The position numbers were made by a program, and so were the translations under genes. The notes under the pieces are model-generated. The model searched no databases. It saw only the letters and a list, made by a program, of their open reading frames with translations, and was not told where the DNA came from. A stretch of DNA of 38,003 nucleotides from SG8-39 sp041558415 (GTDB lineage Bacteria; Pseudomonadota; Gammaproteobacteria; Burkholderiales; SG8-39). Positions 1 through 7,819 of this stretch are shown here, piece after piece. The stretch is taken from NCBI GenBank assembly GCA_041558415.1, contig JBFFEY010000026.1, positions 1 through 38,003 on the forward strand. Direction: 5' to 3'. The first letter of the stretch is position 1, and every line of letters begins with the position of its first letter.

Positions 1-31
1 AACACTTGCCGGTGCTTGTTCGGCAAGTGTT
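1..31. repeat. Perfect 11-bp inverted repeat (hairpin or operator)
   Basis: AACACTTGCCG at 1-11 is the exact reverse complement of 21-31, separated by a 9-nt loop. No T-run follows on the plus strand, so it does not look like an intrinsic terminator. It lies at the window edge, upstream of the first catabolic operon. It could be an operator, an RNA hairpin or the end of an upstream element. Confidence 0.5.
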
Positions 32-98
32 CGATAACGCGAGACAGGAGGGCCGTTGTCCAGCGCTATCGCTCGTCGGAGGCAGCTTTTTCTCTTTT

Positions 99-137
99 TT
101 TGGGTGCTTTTCGATAAGGCACCGAAAAGCACCCAAA
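99..137. repeat. Perfect 15-bp inverted repeat in leader region
   Basis: Bases 99-113 (TTTGGGTGCTTTTCG) pair perfectly with 123-137 around a 9-nt loop (114-122). A pyrimidine/T-rich tract (86-101) precedes and partly enters the left arm, but no T-run follows the hairpin on either strand, so a simple intrinsic terminator is unlikely. Flanking segments CGCTCGTC (70-77) and GACGAGCG (157-164) are also complementary and would enclose this hairpin. That suggests a larger folded leader. Confidence 0.55.
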
Positions 138-168
138 CACGAGACTGATATCCGCTGACGAGCGCTTT

Positions 169-193
169 CGCGACCCCAAGGGTCGCGTCTTTT
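169..193 (+). terminator. Terminator-like or attenuator hairpin before the first operon
   Basis: CGCGACCC (169-176) pairs perfectly with GGGTCGCG (180-187) around a 3-nt loop and is followed by TCTTTT (188-193). This is a short intrinsic-terminator shape. It ends only about a dozen bases before the start codon at 206 and abuts the Shine-Dalgarno GAGGA (194-198). It may end upstream transcription or act as an attenuator of the cyclase-family operon; the sequence alone cannot tell which. Confidence 0.45.
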
Positions 194-205
194 GAGGAAT
201 CGACG

Positions 206-1261
206 ATGCAACGCTGGAAACAACGCCCCGAGGGATCGAATTGGGGCGACTTCGGGCCTGAAGATCAGCGCGGGCGCATGAACTGGGTGACGCGCGAGAA
301 GGTGCTGCAGGGCGTCGCCGAGGTGAACGAGGGCATCAGCTTCTGCCTCTCGCTGCCGCTCGACTATCCCGGCGGCAGCGTGCTCAACCCGCGCCGCGGT
401 CCCCCGCGCCTCGCGTCGACGCTGCGCGACGGCAAGAGCGCAGGGGCGCAGAACTACTGCTGGGCGTTCTCCAACGAGAATCCCGACCACACCGACGTGG
501 TGAGCGACGATCTGGTGCTGCTCACGCTGCAGTATTCGACGCAATGGGACTCGTTCGCGCATTACGGCAGCCGCTTCGACGCGGACGGCGACGGCCAGCG
601 CGAGATCGTGTTCTACAACGGCTTTCGCGGCGGCGCCGACATCCGGCCGGCGCCGGCCGAGCAGAAGGGCGCCGAGCCCTGGGCCAGGTTCGAGGGCGCG
701 CGCGCCGACGCGCTCGGCATCCAGAACCTGGCCGAGCACGGCGCGCAGGGCCGCGGGGTGATGATCGACCTGCACGCGCATGTCGGCCGCGCGCGCAAGG
801 CGGTGGGCTACGAGGAACTGATGCGCGTGCTCGAGGCCGACAAGGTCGAGGTCGAGCGCGGCGACATGGTGTGTCTTTACACCGGTTTTGCCGACGTCAT
901 CCTCGAGCTGCAGAAGAAGCCGGACCCGCAGCTCCTGCACAACACCTGCAGCGGGCTCGACGGGCGCGACGACAAGCTGCTGCAATGGATCACCGACTCG
1001 GGCCTCGCCTGCCTGCTCGCCGACAACTACGCCGTCGAACTGATTCCCACCAGCCTCACCAAGCCCGCGCCGCACGCGACGATGCCGCTGCACGAGCACT
1101 GCCTGTTCAAGAACGGCATCCACCTCGGCGAGATGTGGTACCTGAGCGAGCTCGCCGCCTGGCTGCGTGCGCACGCGCGCAATCGTTTTCTTCTGACGGC
1201 GCCGCCGCTGCGCCTGCCCGGCGCGGTGGGCTCGCCGGCGACGCCGATCGCAACGGTGTGA
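206..1261 (+). CDS. Cyclase family protein (kynurenine formamidase-like metal hydrolase)
   Basis: A 351-residue protein of the cyclase/kynurenine-formamidase-like family (PF04199), metal-dependent hydrolases that open amide or cyclic bonds. The family metal motif appears as QWDSFAHYG (residues 113-121), with D115 and H119 the likely metal ligands. MIDLHAHVG follows mid-protein, and the C-terminus carries the conserved GIHLGEMWYLSELA and PPLRLPGAVGSPATPIA signatures. ATG 206 is preceded by GAGGA at a good distance. It is the first gene of an operon with an SDR, a HAD hydrolase, an ATC-hydrolase-like protein and a GMC oxidoreductase, so it probably opens a ring or amide in a catabolic route. 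The substrate is unknown. Family assignment is strong; no signal peptide is seen. Confidence 0.88.
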   Translation: MQRWKQRPEGSNWGDFGPEDQRGRMNWVTREKVLQGVAEVNEGISFCLSLPLDYPGGSVLNPRRGPPRLASTLRDGKSAGAQNYCWAFSNENPDHTDVVSDDLVLLTLQYSTQWDSFAHYGSRFDADGDGQREIVFYNGFRGGADIRPAPAEQKGAEPWARFEGARADALGIQNLAEHGAQGRGVMIDLHAHVGRARKAVGYEELMRVLEADKVEVERGDMVCLYTGFADVILELQKKPDPQLLHNTCSGLDGRDDKLLQWITDSGLACLLADNYAVELIPTSLTKPAPHATMPLHEHCLFKNGIHLGEMWYLSELAAWLRAHARNRFLLTAPPLRLPGAVGSPATPIATV

Positions 1262-1268
1262 GGGACGC

Positions 1269-2039
1269 ATGACGGAACGCGTGGTGATCGTGACGGGCGG
1301 CTCGTCGGGCATCGGCGAGGCGGTTGCGCTGGAGATGGGGCGCCGCGGCTGGCGCGTGGTGGTCAATTACTCGAAGAGCGCGGCGCAGGCGGAAAAGGTG
1401 GCCACGGCCTGCGCCGCGGCGGGCGGCGAAGCGATCGCGGTGCGCGCCAACGTGGCCGAGGATGCCGACTGCCGGGCGCTGGTGCAGGCGGCGCTCGACA
1501 AGTGGGGCCGGCTCGACGCGCTGGTCAACAACGCCGGCACGACCAAGTTCGTCGTGCACGCCGACCTCGATGGGCTGTCGGCCGAGGACTTCCAGCGCAT
1601 CTATGCGATCAACGTCATCGGGCCGTTCCAGATGTGCCGCGCAGCGGCGCCCGCGTTGCGCAGTCGCCGCGGCGCGGTGGTCAACGTCTCCTCGCTTGCC
1701 TCGCGCGTGGCGACCGGGTCGTCGATCGCCTACGCCGCCTCCAAGGCGGCGCTCAACACGCTGTCGATGTCGCTCGCGCGCACGCTGGCGCCGGAGGTGC
1801 GCGTCAACGTGCTGGCGCCGGGCTTCGTCGACACGCCTTGGATGACCGCCGGCTACGGCGAGGAGCGCTACGCACGGGTGCGCGAAACGTACGCGCAGAT
1901 CGCGCCGCTCAAAGAGGTATCGCAGCCGCAGCACCAGGCCGAGGCGGTCGCCTGGCTGATCGAGGGCGCCGTGCAGGTCACCGGGCAGATCCTGTACGTC
2001 GACGGCGGCATGCACGTCGCCTCGCCGCGCAAGGTGTGA
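1269..2039 (+). CDS. SDR family NAD(P)-dependent oxidoreductase
   Basis: A 256-residue classical short-chain dehydrogenase/reductase. The cofactor motif TGGSSGIG is at residues 9-16, NNAG at 87-90, and the catalytic Ser-Tyr-Lys set at S142, Y155 and K159 (YAASK). The C-terminal YVDGGMH is typical of FabG-like members. It starts 7 nt after the cyclase-family gene and its stop overlaps the likely GTG start of the next gene. It probably oxidises or reduces a hydroxyl/keto intermediate of the same pathway. FabG in fatty acid synthesis is less likely because no fatty acid genes are nearby. Confidence 0.9.
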   Translation: MTERVVIVTGGSSGIGEAVALEMGRRGWRVVVNYSKSAAQAEKVATACAAAGGEAIAVRANVAEDADCRALVQAALDKWGRLDALVNNAGTTKFVVHADLDGLSAEDFQRIYAINVIGPFQMCRAAAPALRSRRGAVVNVSSLASRVATGSSIAYAASKAALNTLSMSLARTLAPEVRVNVLAPGFVDTPWMTAGYGEERYARVRETYAQIAPLKEVSQPQHQAEAVAWLIEGAVQVTGQILYVDGGMHVASPRKV

Positions 2040-2773
2040 GCGTGCTGCGCTTGTCCGACTTCGGGGTGCTGAGCTTCGACTGCTACGGCACGCTGATCGA
2101 CTGGGAAAGCGGCATGCTGGCCGCGCTCGCGCCGCTGGTCGCCAAGTGCGCGCCGGCGCCGACAGCGGAGGAACTGCTCGCGCTGTACGCGCGCCTCGAG
2201 TCGGCGCAGGAGGCCGAGACGCCGGACCTCGTTTACCGCGAGCTCGTCGCGCGCGTGCACGCGCGCATGGCCGCCGCACTCGGCGTCACGGCGAGCGCAG
2301 CGGAGAACGCCGCCTTCGGCGCCTCGATCGGCCAGTGGCCCGCGTTCCCGGATTCGCCGGCGGCACTCGCTTACCTGAAGCGGCATTTCAAGCTGATCAT
2401 CCTGTCGAACGTCGACCGCGACAGCTTTCGCGGGTCGAACGCGCGGCTCGGTGTCGAATTCGACGCCATCCTCACGGCGCAGGACATCGGTTCGTACAAA
2501 CCGGACCCGCGCAATTTTGCTGCCCTCGTCGCCAAAGTCGCCGAGCTGGGCCACGCGAAAGGCGAGCTGCTGCATGTCGCGCAGAGCCTGTATCACGACC
2601 ACGTGCCGGCAAAGCGAGCCGGTCTGCGGACGGCGTGGATCGACCGGCGCAGCGGCAGAACCGGCGGCGCCACGCTGGCGCCGAAAGAGGCGGTGCAGCC
2701 CGATGCGCGTTACGTCAGCCTGGCGGACCTCGCCCAGGCGCACCGCGCCGAAACGGCCGCGCCAACGAGGTAG
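2036..2773 (+). CDS. Haloacid dehalogenase type II (HAD superfamily hydrolase)
   Basis: About 245 residues from GTG 2036 (GTGA overlap with the SDR stop); GTG 2042 is an alternative two codons later. HAD motif I is FDCYGTL with nucleophile D15. Motif II is ILSNVDRDSF and motif III includes SYKPDPRNF. The segment HVAQSLYHDHVPAKRAGL followed by AWIDRR matches the L-2-haloacid dehalogenase subfamily. Such enzymes hydrolyse 2-haloacids or small phosphoesters through an Asp-ester intermediate. There is no in-frame ATG near motif I, which is why a GTG start is chosen. Its place in the operon suggests it acts on a pathway intermediate; dehalogenation itself is not proven. Confidence 0.85.
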   Translation: MSVLRLSDFGVLSFDCYGTLIDWESGMLAALAPLVAKCAPAPTAEELLALYARLESAQEAETPDLVYRELVARVHARMAAALGVTASAAENAAFGASIGQWPAFPDSPAALAYLKRHFKLIILSNVDRDSFRGSNARLGVEFDAILTAQDIGSYKPDPRNFAALVAKVAELGHAKGELLHVAQSLYHDHVPAKRAGLRTAWIDRRSGRTGGATLAPKEAVQPDARYVSLADLAQAHRAETAAPTR

Positions 2774-2783
2774 GGAGCCCGAC

Positions 2784-3257
2784 ATGCCGGACGATCGCAG
2801 GGACCTCATCGCGCAGCTGAAGAACCGCGCGCTGATCTACCTCGAGGTGTACGACGTGCTCAGCGATGCGCTCGGCGCCGAGCGTGCCGAGCAGCTGCTC
2901 GCCACCGCGATCGAGCGCCGCGGGCGCGGCGCGGGGCGTGCGCTGGTGCCGTACGCGCCGGCAGATTTCGACGGCTTGTGCAAGGCGTTCATACAGGGCG
3001 TGCCGGGCGAGGGGGCGCTGTTTTCGCCCGAGATCCGACGCTGCGACGCGCAGGGGCTCGAGATCCAGTTCCATGCCTGCCCGCTCAAGGAGGCCTGGGA
3101 GGAGGCCGGGCTCGCGCCCGACAAGCGTGAAACGCTCTGCCGCATTGCCGGTCGGGTCGACAAGGGCATGTTCGAGGCCGCAGGCTTCGCGATCGACAAC
3201 CGAACCTGGACGCCGGGCGCCGCGGGCTGCTGCTTTCTTTCCATCCGACGCGCATGA
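2784..3257 (+). CDS. L-2-amino-thiazoline-4-carboxylic acid hydrolase family protein
   Basis: A 157-residue protein resembling the ATC hydrolase family (PF14196), which includes the enzyme opening the thiazoline ring of L-2-amino-thiazoline-4-carboxylate to N-carbamoyl-cysteine. The family-like core is IQFHACPLKEAWEEAG followed by LCRIAGRVDKGMFEAAGF, with the C-terminal AAGCCFL cysteine pair. GGGAG lies just before ATG 2784, and the stop overlaps the next ATG by 4 nt (ATGA). Neighbouring ring-opening and oxidoreductase genes suggest a catabolic role on a heterocycle or small carboxylate. Family assignment is moderately confident; the true substrate is unknown. Confidence 0.7.
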   Translation: MPDDRRDLIAQLKNRALIYLEVYDVLSDALGAERAEQLLATAIERRGRGAGRALVPYAPADFDGLCKAFIQGVPGEGALFSPEIRRCDAQGLEIQFHACPLKEAWEEAGLAPDKRETLCRIAGRVDKGMFEAAGFAIDNRTWTPGAAGCCFLSIRRA

Positions 3258-4849
3258 CGGACACCGCCACCTACGACTACATCGTCGTCGGCGCCGGCTC
3301 GGCCGGCTGTGTGCTCGCCGACCGGCTCACCGCCAACGGCCGGCACCGGGTGCTGCTGCTCGAGGCCGGCCCGCGCGACAGCAATTTCTGGATCCACGTG
3401 CCGCTCGGCTACGGCAAGCTGTTTACGCGCACCGACGTCAACTGGGCCTACGAGGGCGAGCCCGAGCCGACGCTCAACGGGCGGCGCATCTTCACGCCGC
3501 GCGGCAAGGTGCTGGGCGGCTCCTCGTCGATCAATGGCCTGGTCTACATCCGCGGCCAGCGCGAGGACTTCGACGCCTGGGGCGTGCCCGGCTGGGGCTT
3601 CGACGACCTGCTGCCGTACTTCAAGAAATCGGAAGACCAGAGTCGCGGCGCGGATGCCTGGCACGGCGTCGGCGGGCCACTCGCGGTGTCCGACCTGCCG
3701 GACAAGCACGAGTTGTGCGAGGCCTTCATCGCCTCCGCCCGGGCGCTCGGCGTGCCACTGAACGACGACTTCAACGGCGCGACCCAGGAGGGCACCGGCT
3801 ACTACCAGGCCACGGCGCGCAACGGCCGGCGCTGCAGCACCGCGGTGGGCTATCTGCGGCCGGCGGAAAAGCGATCCAACCTGCGCGTCGAGGTCGAGGC
3901 GCTGGCCACGCGCATCCTGTTCGAAGGCACGCGCGCGGCCGGCATCGAATATCGCCAGCGCGGTGCCACGCGCACGGCGCGCGCCGCGCGCGAAGTGCTG
4001 CTCGCCGGCGGCACCTTCAATTCGCCGCAGCTGCTGCAGCTCTCCGGCGTCGGGCCGCGTGCGCTGCTCGAGCAGCACGGTGTGCCGCTCGTGCTCGACG
4101 CGCCCGAGGTGGGCGAGAACCTGCAGGATCATTTCTACGCCCGCACCTTCTACCGCTGCAGCAAGCCGATCACGCTGAACGACGACCTGATGAGCCTGTG
4201 GCGGCAGGCCAAGATCGGCCTGCAGTACCTGCTCTTCAAGCGCGGCCCGCTCACCGTGAGCGCCGGCTACGCCGCGGCCTTCGTGCGCACCCGAGCCGAG
4301 CTCGCGCGCCCCGACGCGCAGCTCTACTTCATCAACTTTTCGACCGCGAAGCGCGGCGGCAAGCTGCACCCGTTTTCCGGCTTCACCTGCTCGGTGTCGC
4401 AGCTGCAGGTCGAATCGCGCGGCTGGGTGCGCCTGCGCAGCGCCGATCCGGCCGCGCCGCCGGCCATCCTCTACAACTACCTTGCCGCGGAAAGCGACCG
4501 GCGCACGATGGTCGCAGGGCTCAAGTTCGCGCGGGGCATCGTCAATACCGCGCCGCTGTCGGCCTACGCCGTGCGCGAGGAGTATCCGGGCCCGCGCGTG
4601 CAGAGCGACGAGGAGTGGCTCGCCTTCTGCCGCGAAGCGGGCGACACGGTGTACCACCCGACCTCGACCTGCCGCATGGGAACCGACGCGCGCGCGGTAG
4701 TCGATCCGCGCCTGCGCGTTCGCGGACTGTCGGGCCTGCGGGTCATCGACGCCGCCGTCATGCCGGCCGTGCCGTCGGGCAACATCAACGCCGCCGTGAT
4801 TGCGGTTGCGGAGAAGGCTGCAGACCTGGTGCTCGCCGACGCCGCCTGA
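3254..4849 (+). CDS. GMC family oxidoreductase (choline/alcohol dehydrogenase-like flavoprotein)
   Basis: A 531-residue FAD enzyme of the glucose-methanol-choline family, usual length. The N-terminal dinucleotide fold is IVVGAGSAGCVLADRL, the PS00623-type signature is VLGGSSSINGLVYIRG, and the second signature lies around GGTFNSPQLLQLSGVGP. The C-terminal catalytic region has DTVYHPTSTCRMG, whose His is the expected active-site base, and NINAAVIAVAEKAADL. It starts within the previous gene (ATGA overlap). It probably oxidises an alcohol in the pathway, passing electrons to a quinone or oxygen. There is no signal peptide, so a cytoplasmic location is likely. Choline as substrate is not supported by the neighbours. 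Confidence 0.92.
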   Translation: MTDTATYDYIVVGAGSAGCVLADRLTANGRHRVLLLEAGPRDSNFWIHVPLGYGKLFTRTDVNWAYEGEPEPTLNGRRIFTPRGKVLGGSSSINGLVYIRGQREDFDAWGVPGWGFDDLLPYFKKSEDQSRGADAWHGVGGPLAVSDLPDKHELCEAFIASARALGVPLNDDFNGATQEGTGYYQATARNGRRCSTAVGYLRPAEKRSNLRVEVEALATRILFEGTRAAGIEYRQRGATRTARAAREVLLAGGTFNSPQLLQLSGVGPRALLEQHGVPLVLDAPEVGENLQDHFYARTFYRCSKPITLNDDLMSLWRQAKIGLQYLLFKRGPLTVSAGYAAAFVRTRAELARPDAQLYFINFSTAKRGGKLHPFSGFTCSVSQLQVESRGWVRLRSADPAAPPAILYNYLAAESDRRTMVAGLKFARGIVNTAPLSAYAVREEYPGPRVQSDEEWLAFCREAGDTVYHPTSTCRMGTDARAVVDPRLRVRGLSGLRVIDAAVMPAVPSGNINAAVIAVAEKAADLVLADAA

Positions 4850-4975
4850 GACCCTGACCGAAGGCCGCAGGCGTGTCTCGCAGCCATGCTTGACAGGGCG
4901 TCAGGGGGTTTGAAAGACTGCAACGCTCGGTCGGCCGGACGGTCGCTCGGATCCACAACGGGAGGAGGAAACCCC
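4850..4975 (+). promoter_or_regulatory. Gap before transporter operon with a -35-like element
   Basis: This 126-base stretch separates the GMC gene from the transporter operon. It contains TTGACA at 4890-4895, a perfect -35 hexamer, but no convincing -10 at the right spacing. A strong Shine-Dalgarno GGAGGAGG sits at 4961-4968. A promoter here is plausible, but read-through from the upstream operon is equally possible. Confidence 0.3.
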
Positions 4976-6280
4976 ATGCAGATCAAACTGAGAAATTGCG
5001 CACGCATCGGCATCGCCGCGCTCGCATTCGCCGGCATGGCGTCGATGGCGCACGCGCAGAAAGAGATCAAGATCGGCGTGATCTTCGATTACACCGGTCC
5101 GTTCGCGGCAGGCGGCTCGCAGGCCGCGGCGATTGGTACCAAGATCGCGATCGACATGATCAACGAGAAAGGCGGCGTCGAGGGCTACAAGATCAAGCCG
5201 ATCTATGCCGACGCGCAGTCCAAGGCGGAGGTCGCGATCAACGAGGCGACGCGCCTGCTCGACCAGGAGAAGGTCGACCTCATCATGGGCGTGTACTCGA
5301 GCGCGCACTGCGTGCCGATGGCGCAGAAGGTGAACGCGGCGAAGAAGTTCATGTGGGCGAACGTCTGCGTTTCTTCCGCAGTGTTCAAGGGCAAGAACCT
5401 CACCCACGTGTTCCGTGCCCAGGTCCACTCCGACCAGTCTGGCGCGGCGTCGTGCTCGTTCCTGAACGAACAAGCCAAGGCGAGGCTGAAGAAAGATCCC
5501 AAGGACCTCAAGGTCGCGATCATCTACGAGGACGGCCCCTACGGCGCGGGCACGGCTTCGGGTAACGAGGCGGTCTGCAAGAAATACGGCATGCAGATCG
5601 TTCTCAAGGAAGGCTACTCCGCGACGGCGCCGGATCTGTCATCGCTGGTGACCAAGCTGCGCCGCGCGCGCGCCGACGTCATCCTGCACACCGGCTACAA
5701 CCCGGACATCACGCTGTTCTGGCGCCAGGCCCGCGAGCAGGGCCTGAAGTGGGCCGCGCTGATCGGTCACGGCGCGGGCTACGGCCAGCTCGACAAGCTG
5801 AAGTCCGCGGTTGGCAAGGAAGCCGAGTACATCTTCAACGTCGACCCGGTCGCCGCGCAGCTGCTCGACCCGAAGACGCTCAAGCCCGGTCTCGGCGAAC
5901 TGACGCAGGAGATGGTGAAGCGCTACAAGGCCGAGGCGAAGGCGCAAGAGGTGCCGCCGCATACCTCGATGGGCTTCAACCAGAGCTGGATCTTCTTCAC
6001 CGACGTGCTGCCGCGCGCGATCAAGAAGTACGGTGGCTACGATCCGGAGGCGCTGCGCAAGGCGGCGCTCGAGACCGACATTCCGACCGGTGGCACGATC
6101 CAGGGCTACGGCGTGAAGTTCTTCGGGCCGGGGCACGAAATGGCGGGCCAGAACGAGCGCAGCTCGCCCGTGTTGATGCAGTACCAGGGCGGACAGACGA
6201 AGATCGTGTGGCCGACCGCGCTCAAGACGGCCGATCCGATTCTGCCGATCCCGAAGAGCTCGGCTTACTCCAACCAGTGA
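4976..6280 (+). CDS. ABC transporter substrate-binding protein (LivK/HAAT type)
   Basis: A 434-residue periplasmic binding protein of the hydrophobic amino acid transporter family (Peripla_BP_6). A Sec signal peptide is clear: basic start, hydrophobic core IGIAALAFAGMA and AHA|Q cleavage after about residue 27. The mature protein begins with the family-typical IKIGVIFDYTGPFAAGG. ATG 4976 is chosen because it follows GGAGGAGG and begins the signal peptide. It heads a transporter operon with two ATPases and two permeases. In this family ligands include branched-chain amino acids, amides, urea and aromatic acids, so the operon upstream suggests import of its catabolic substrate. It is longer than LivK itself, as in aromatic-acid-type members. 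Confidence 0.92.
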   Translation: MQIKLRNCARIGIAALAFAGMASMAHAQKEIKIGVIFDYTGPFAAGGSQAAAIGTKIAIDMINEKGGVEGYKIKPIYADAQSKAEVAINEATRLLDQEKVDLIMGVYSSAHCVPMAQKVNAAKKFMWANVCVSSAVFKGKNLTHVFRAQVHSDQSGAASCSFLNEQAKARLKKDPKDLKVAIIYEDGPYGAGTASGNEAVCKKYGMQIVLKEGYSATAPDLSSLVTKLRRARADVILHTGYNPDITLFWRQAREQGLKWAALIGHGAGYGQLDKLKSAVGKEAEYIFNVDPVAAQLLDPKTLKPGLGELTQEMVKRYKAEAKAQEVPPHTSMGFNQSWIFFTDVLPRAIKKYGGYDPEALRKAALETDIPTGGTIQGYGVKFFGPGHEMAGQNERSSPVLMQYQGGQTKIVWPTALKTADPILPIPKSSAYSNQ

Positions 6281-6292
6281 CATCAAGGCGGT

Positions 6293-6330
6293 CCGCCGCC
6301 TTCCTCCGGCACGCACGGAGGAAGGGGCGG
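6293..6330 (+). promoter_or_regulatory. Intercistronic hairpin covering the next gene's Shine-Dalgarno
   Basis: CCTTCCTCCG (6299-6308) pairs perfectly with CGGAGGAAGG (6316-6325) around a 7-nt loop. With one bulged G (6298), five more pairs extend the stem to 6293-6330. The right arm holds the GGAGGAAGG Shine-Dalgarno of the following ATPase gene. Such hairpins after binding-protein genes commonly stabilise the upstream mRNA and lower downstream expression, giving excess binding protein; here it could also mask the ribosome site. The structure is directly visible, the function inferred. Confidence 0.6.
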
Positions 6331-6334
6331 CCCC

Positions 6335-7108
6335 TTGCGTCCGCGTCCCATGCTCAGTGTTTCTGGCCTGACCAAGGTCTTCGGCGGCTTCACTGCCGTG
6401 AGCAACGTCGCCTTCGAGCTGAAGCAAGGCGAGATCCTCGGCCTCATCGGACCGAACGGCTCGGGCAAGAGCACCACCTTCAACCTCATTTCCGGCGCGC
6501 TGGCGCCGACCAGCGGATCGATCCGCTTCCTCGGCGAGGAGATCGGCGGCTTGCCGGCGAGCCGCATCGCGCACCGCGGCATCGCGCGTACCTTCCAGAT
6601 TCCGCGCCCCTTCCGGCGCCTGTCGATCCTCGATAACGTCGCGCTGGCGGCGTTCTACGGGCATGCCGAGCATCCGCCGCGTGACAGGGCCTATGCCACG
6701 GCGAAGGAGGCGCTCGATCTGGTCAAGCTGTCGTCCGATTCCGCGGCGCGCGTCGACGGCCTCGGTGCGGCGGGGCTGAAGAAGCTCGAGCTGGCGCGCG
6801 CGCTGGCGACGGGGCCGAAGCTGCTCTTGGCCGACGAGTCGCTCGGCGGGCTGGATGAAGCCGAGATGGATCAGGCTGCCGACATGCTCGCCGCGATTCG
6901 CGCCGAGCGCGGCATCACCATCATCTGGGTCGAGCACATCATGGGCGTGCTGATGCGCGTGGTCGATCGCTGCATCGTGCTCGACTACGGCGAGGTGATC
7001 GCCGAGGGCCGACCGCAGGAGGTCGCGCACGACCCCAAGGTGATCGAGGTCTACCTCGGCACCGACGCGGCCGACGTGCAGAAGACCGTCGCGGACCGCA
7101 CGGCGTAG
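6335..7108 (+). CDS. ABC transporter ATP-binding protein (LivG-like)
   Basis: A 257-residue ATPase. Walker A GPNGSGKST is at residues 39-47 and Walker B is LLLADES (D167, E168). The C-loop reads GLGAAGLKKLELARA instead of LSGGQ, a divergent form that I recall in some LivG relatives. TTG 6335 is chosen because GGAGGAAGG lies 8-9 nt before it; ATG 6350 is an alternative with no good ribosome site. The C-terminal segment after the His switch (WVEHIMG) carries the LivG-type extension ending in VYLGTDA. It pairs with the LivF-like ATPase next door to energise the HAAT importer. Confidence 0.9.
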   Translation: MRPRPMLSVSGLTKVFGGFTAVSNVAFELKQGEILGLIGPNGSGKSTTFNLISGALAPTSGSIRFLGEEIGGLPASRIAHRGIARTFQIPRPFRRLSILDNVALAAFYGHAEHPPRDRAYATAKEALDLVKLSSDSAARVDGLGAAGLKKLELARALATGPKLLLADESLGGLDEAEMDQAADMLAAIRAERGITIIWVEHIMGVLMRVVDRCIVLDYGEVIAEGRPQEVAHDPKVIEVYLGTDAADVQKTVADRTA

Positions 7109-7112
7109 CGCG

Positions 7113-7817
7113 ATGCTCAAGCTCTCCGGTATCAGCGCGGGCTACGGCGGCTTTCAGGCGCTGTTCGACGTCAGCCTGGAGGTGAATGCCGGCGAGACGG
7201 TGGCAGTCATCGGTCCCAACGGCGCCGGCAAGACGACGCTCTTGCGCGTGATCTCCAAGCTGATCGACGCCACCGCCGGCGAACTGGCGATGGAGACGCA
7301 TCGGCTGAACGACGTGCCCTCGCACGCAGTCATCGGCTACGGCATTGCGCACGTGCCCGAGAACCGGCGCCTGTTCCCGCGCCTCTCGGTGGAGGAGAAC
7401 CTGCGCATGGGTTCCTACGTCCCTGCCGCGCGCGCCAAGTTCGCGGAGCGCCTCGAGCAGGTGTACGCGCTGTTCCCGCGCATGCGCGAGCGGCGCAAGC
7501 AGCTCGCCGGCACGCTGTCAGGCGGCGAGCAGCAAATGTGCGCGATCGGCCGCGCGCTGATGTCCGGCCCGAAGCTGCTATTGCTCGATGAGCCTTCGGC
7601 GGGCCTTGCGCCCGTGGTGGTGCAGGCGATCTTCGACGTCGTGCGCCGGATGTCCGCCGAGGGCTACACCGTGCTGATCGTCGAACAGAACGTGCAGCAG
7701 GTGCTCAAGGTCGCGGACCGCGCCTACCTGCTCGAGACCGGTCGCATCAAGCTCGAGGGCCGCGCGGCCGAGCTGCGCGAGAACGAAGCGATCAAGAAGG
7801 CCTACCTGGGGCTCTGA
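7113..7817 (+). CDS. ABC transporter ATP-binding protein (LivF-like)
   Basis: A 234-residue ATPase of the LivF type. Walker A GPNGAGKTT is at residues 34-42, the signature LSGGEQQM begins at 135 and Walker B is LLLLDE (D159, E160), followed by PSAGLAP. The family-typical GIAHVPENRRLFPRLSVEEN follows the Q-loop region. It starts 4 nt after the LivG-like gene and ends 2 nt before the first permease gene, so translation is probably coupled. It forms the nucleotide-binding heterodimer with the preceding ATPase. Confidence 0.93.
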   Translation: MLKLSGISAGYGGFQALFDVSLEVNAGETVAVIGPNGAGKTTLLRVISKLIDATAGELAMETHRLNDVPSHAVIGYGIAHVPENRRLFPRLSVEENLRMGSYVPAARAKFAERLEQVYALFPRMRERRKQLAGTLSGGEQQMCAIGRALMSGPKLLLLDEPSAGLAPVVVQAIFDVVRRMSAEGYTVLIVEQNVQQVLKVADRAYLLETGRIKLEGRAAELRENEAIKKAYLGL

Positions 7818-7819
7818 TC

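Noticed and set aside
1..205. CRISPR array or insertion sequence end
   Set aside because: Inverted repeats are present but there are no regularly spaced direct repeats, no transposase fragment and no target duplication visible.
1107..2279. Long minus-strand open frames opposite the cyclase-family and SDR genes
   Set aside because: Arg/Ala-rich low-complexity translation typical of antisense frames in GC-rich DNA; plus-strand genes carry clear family motifs.
4890..4920. Confident sigma-70 promoter before the transporter operon
   Set aside because: The TTGACA is perfect but no acceptable -10 lies 15-19 bases downstream; kept only as a low-confidence feature.
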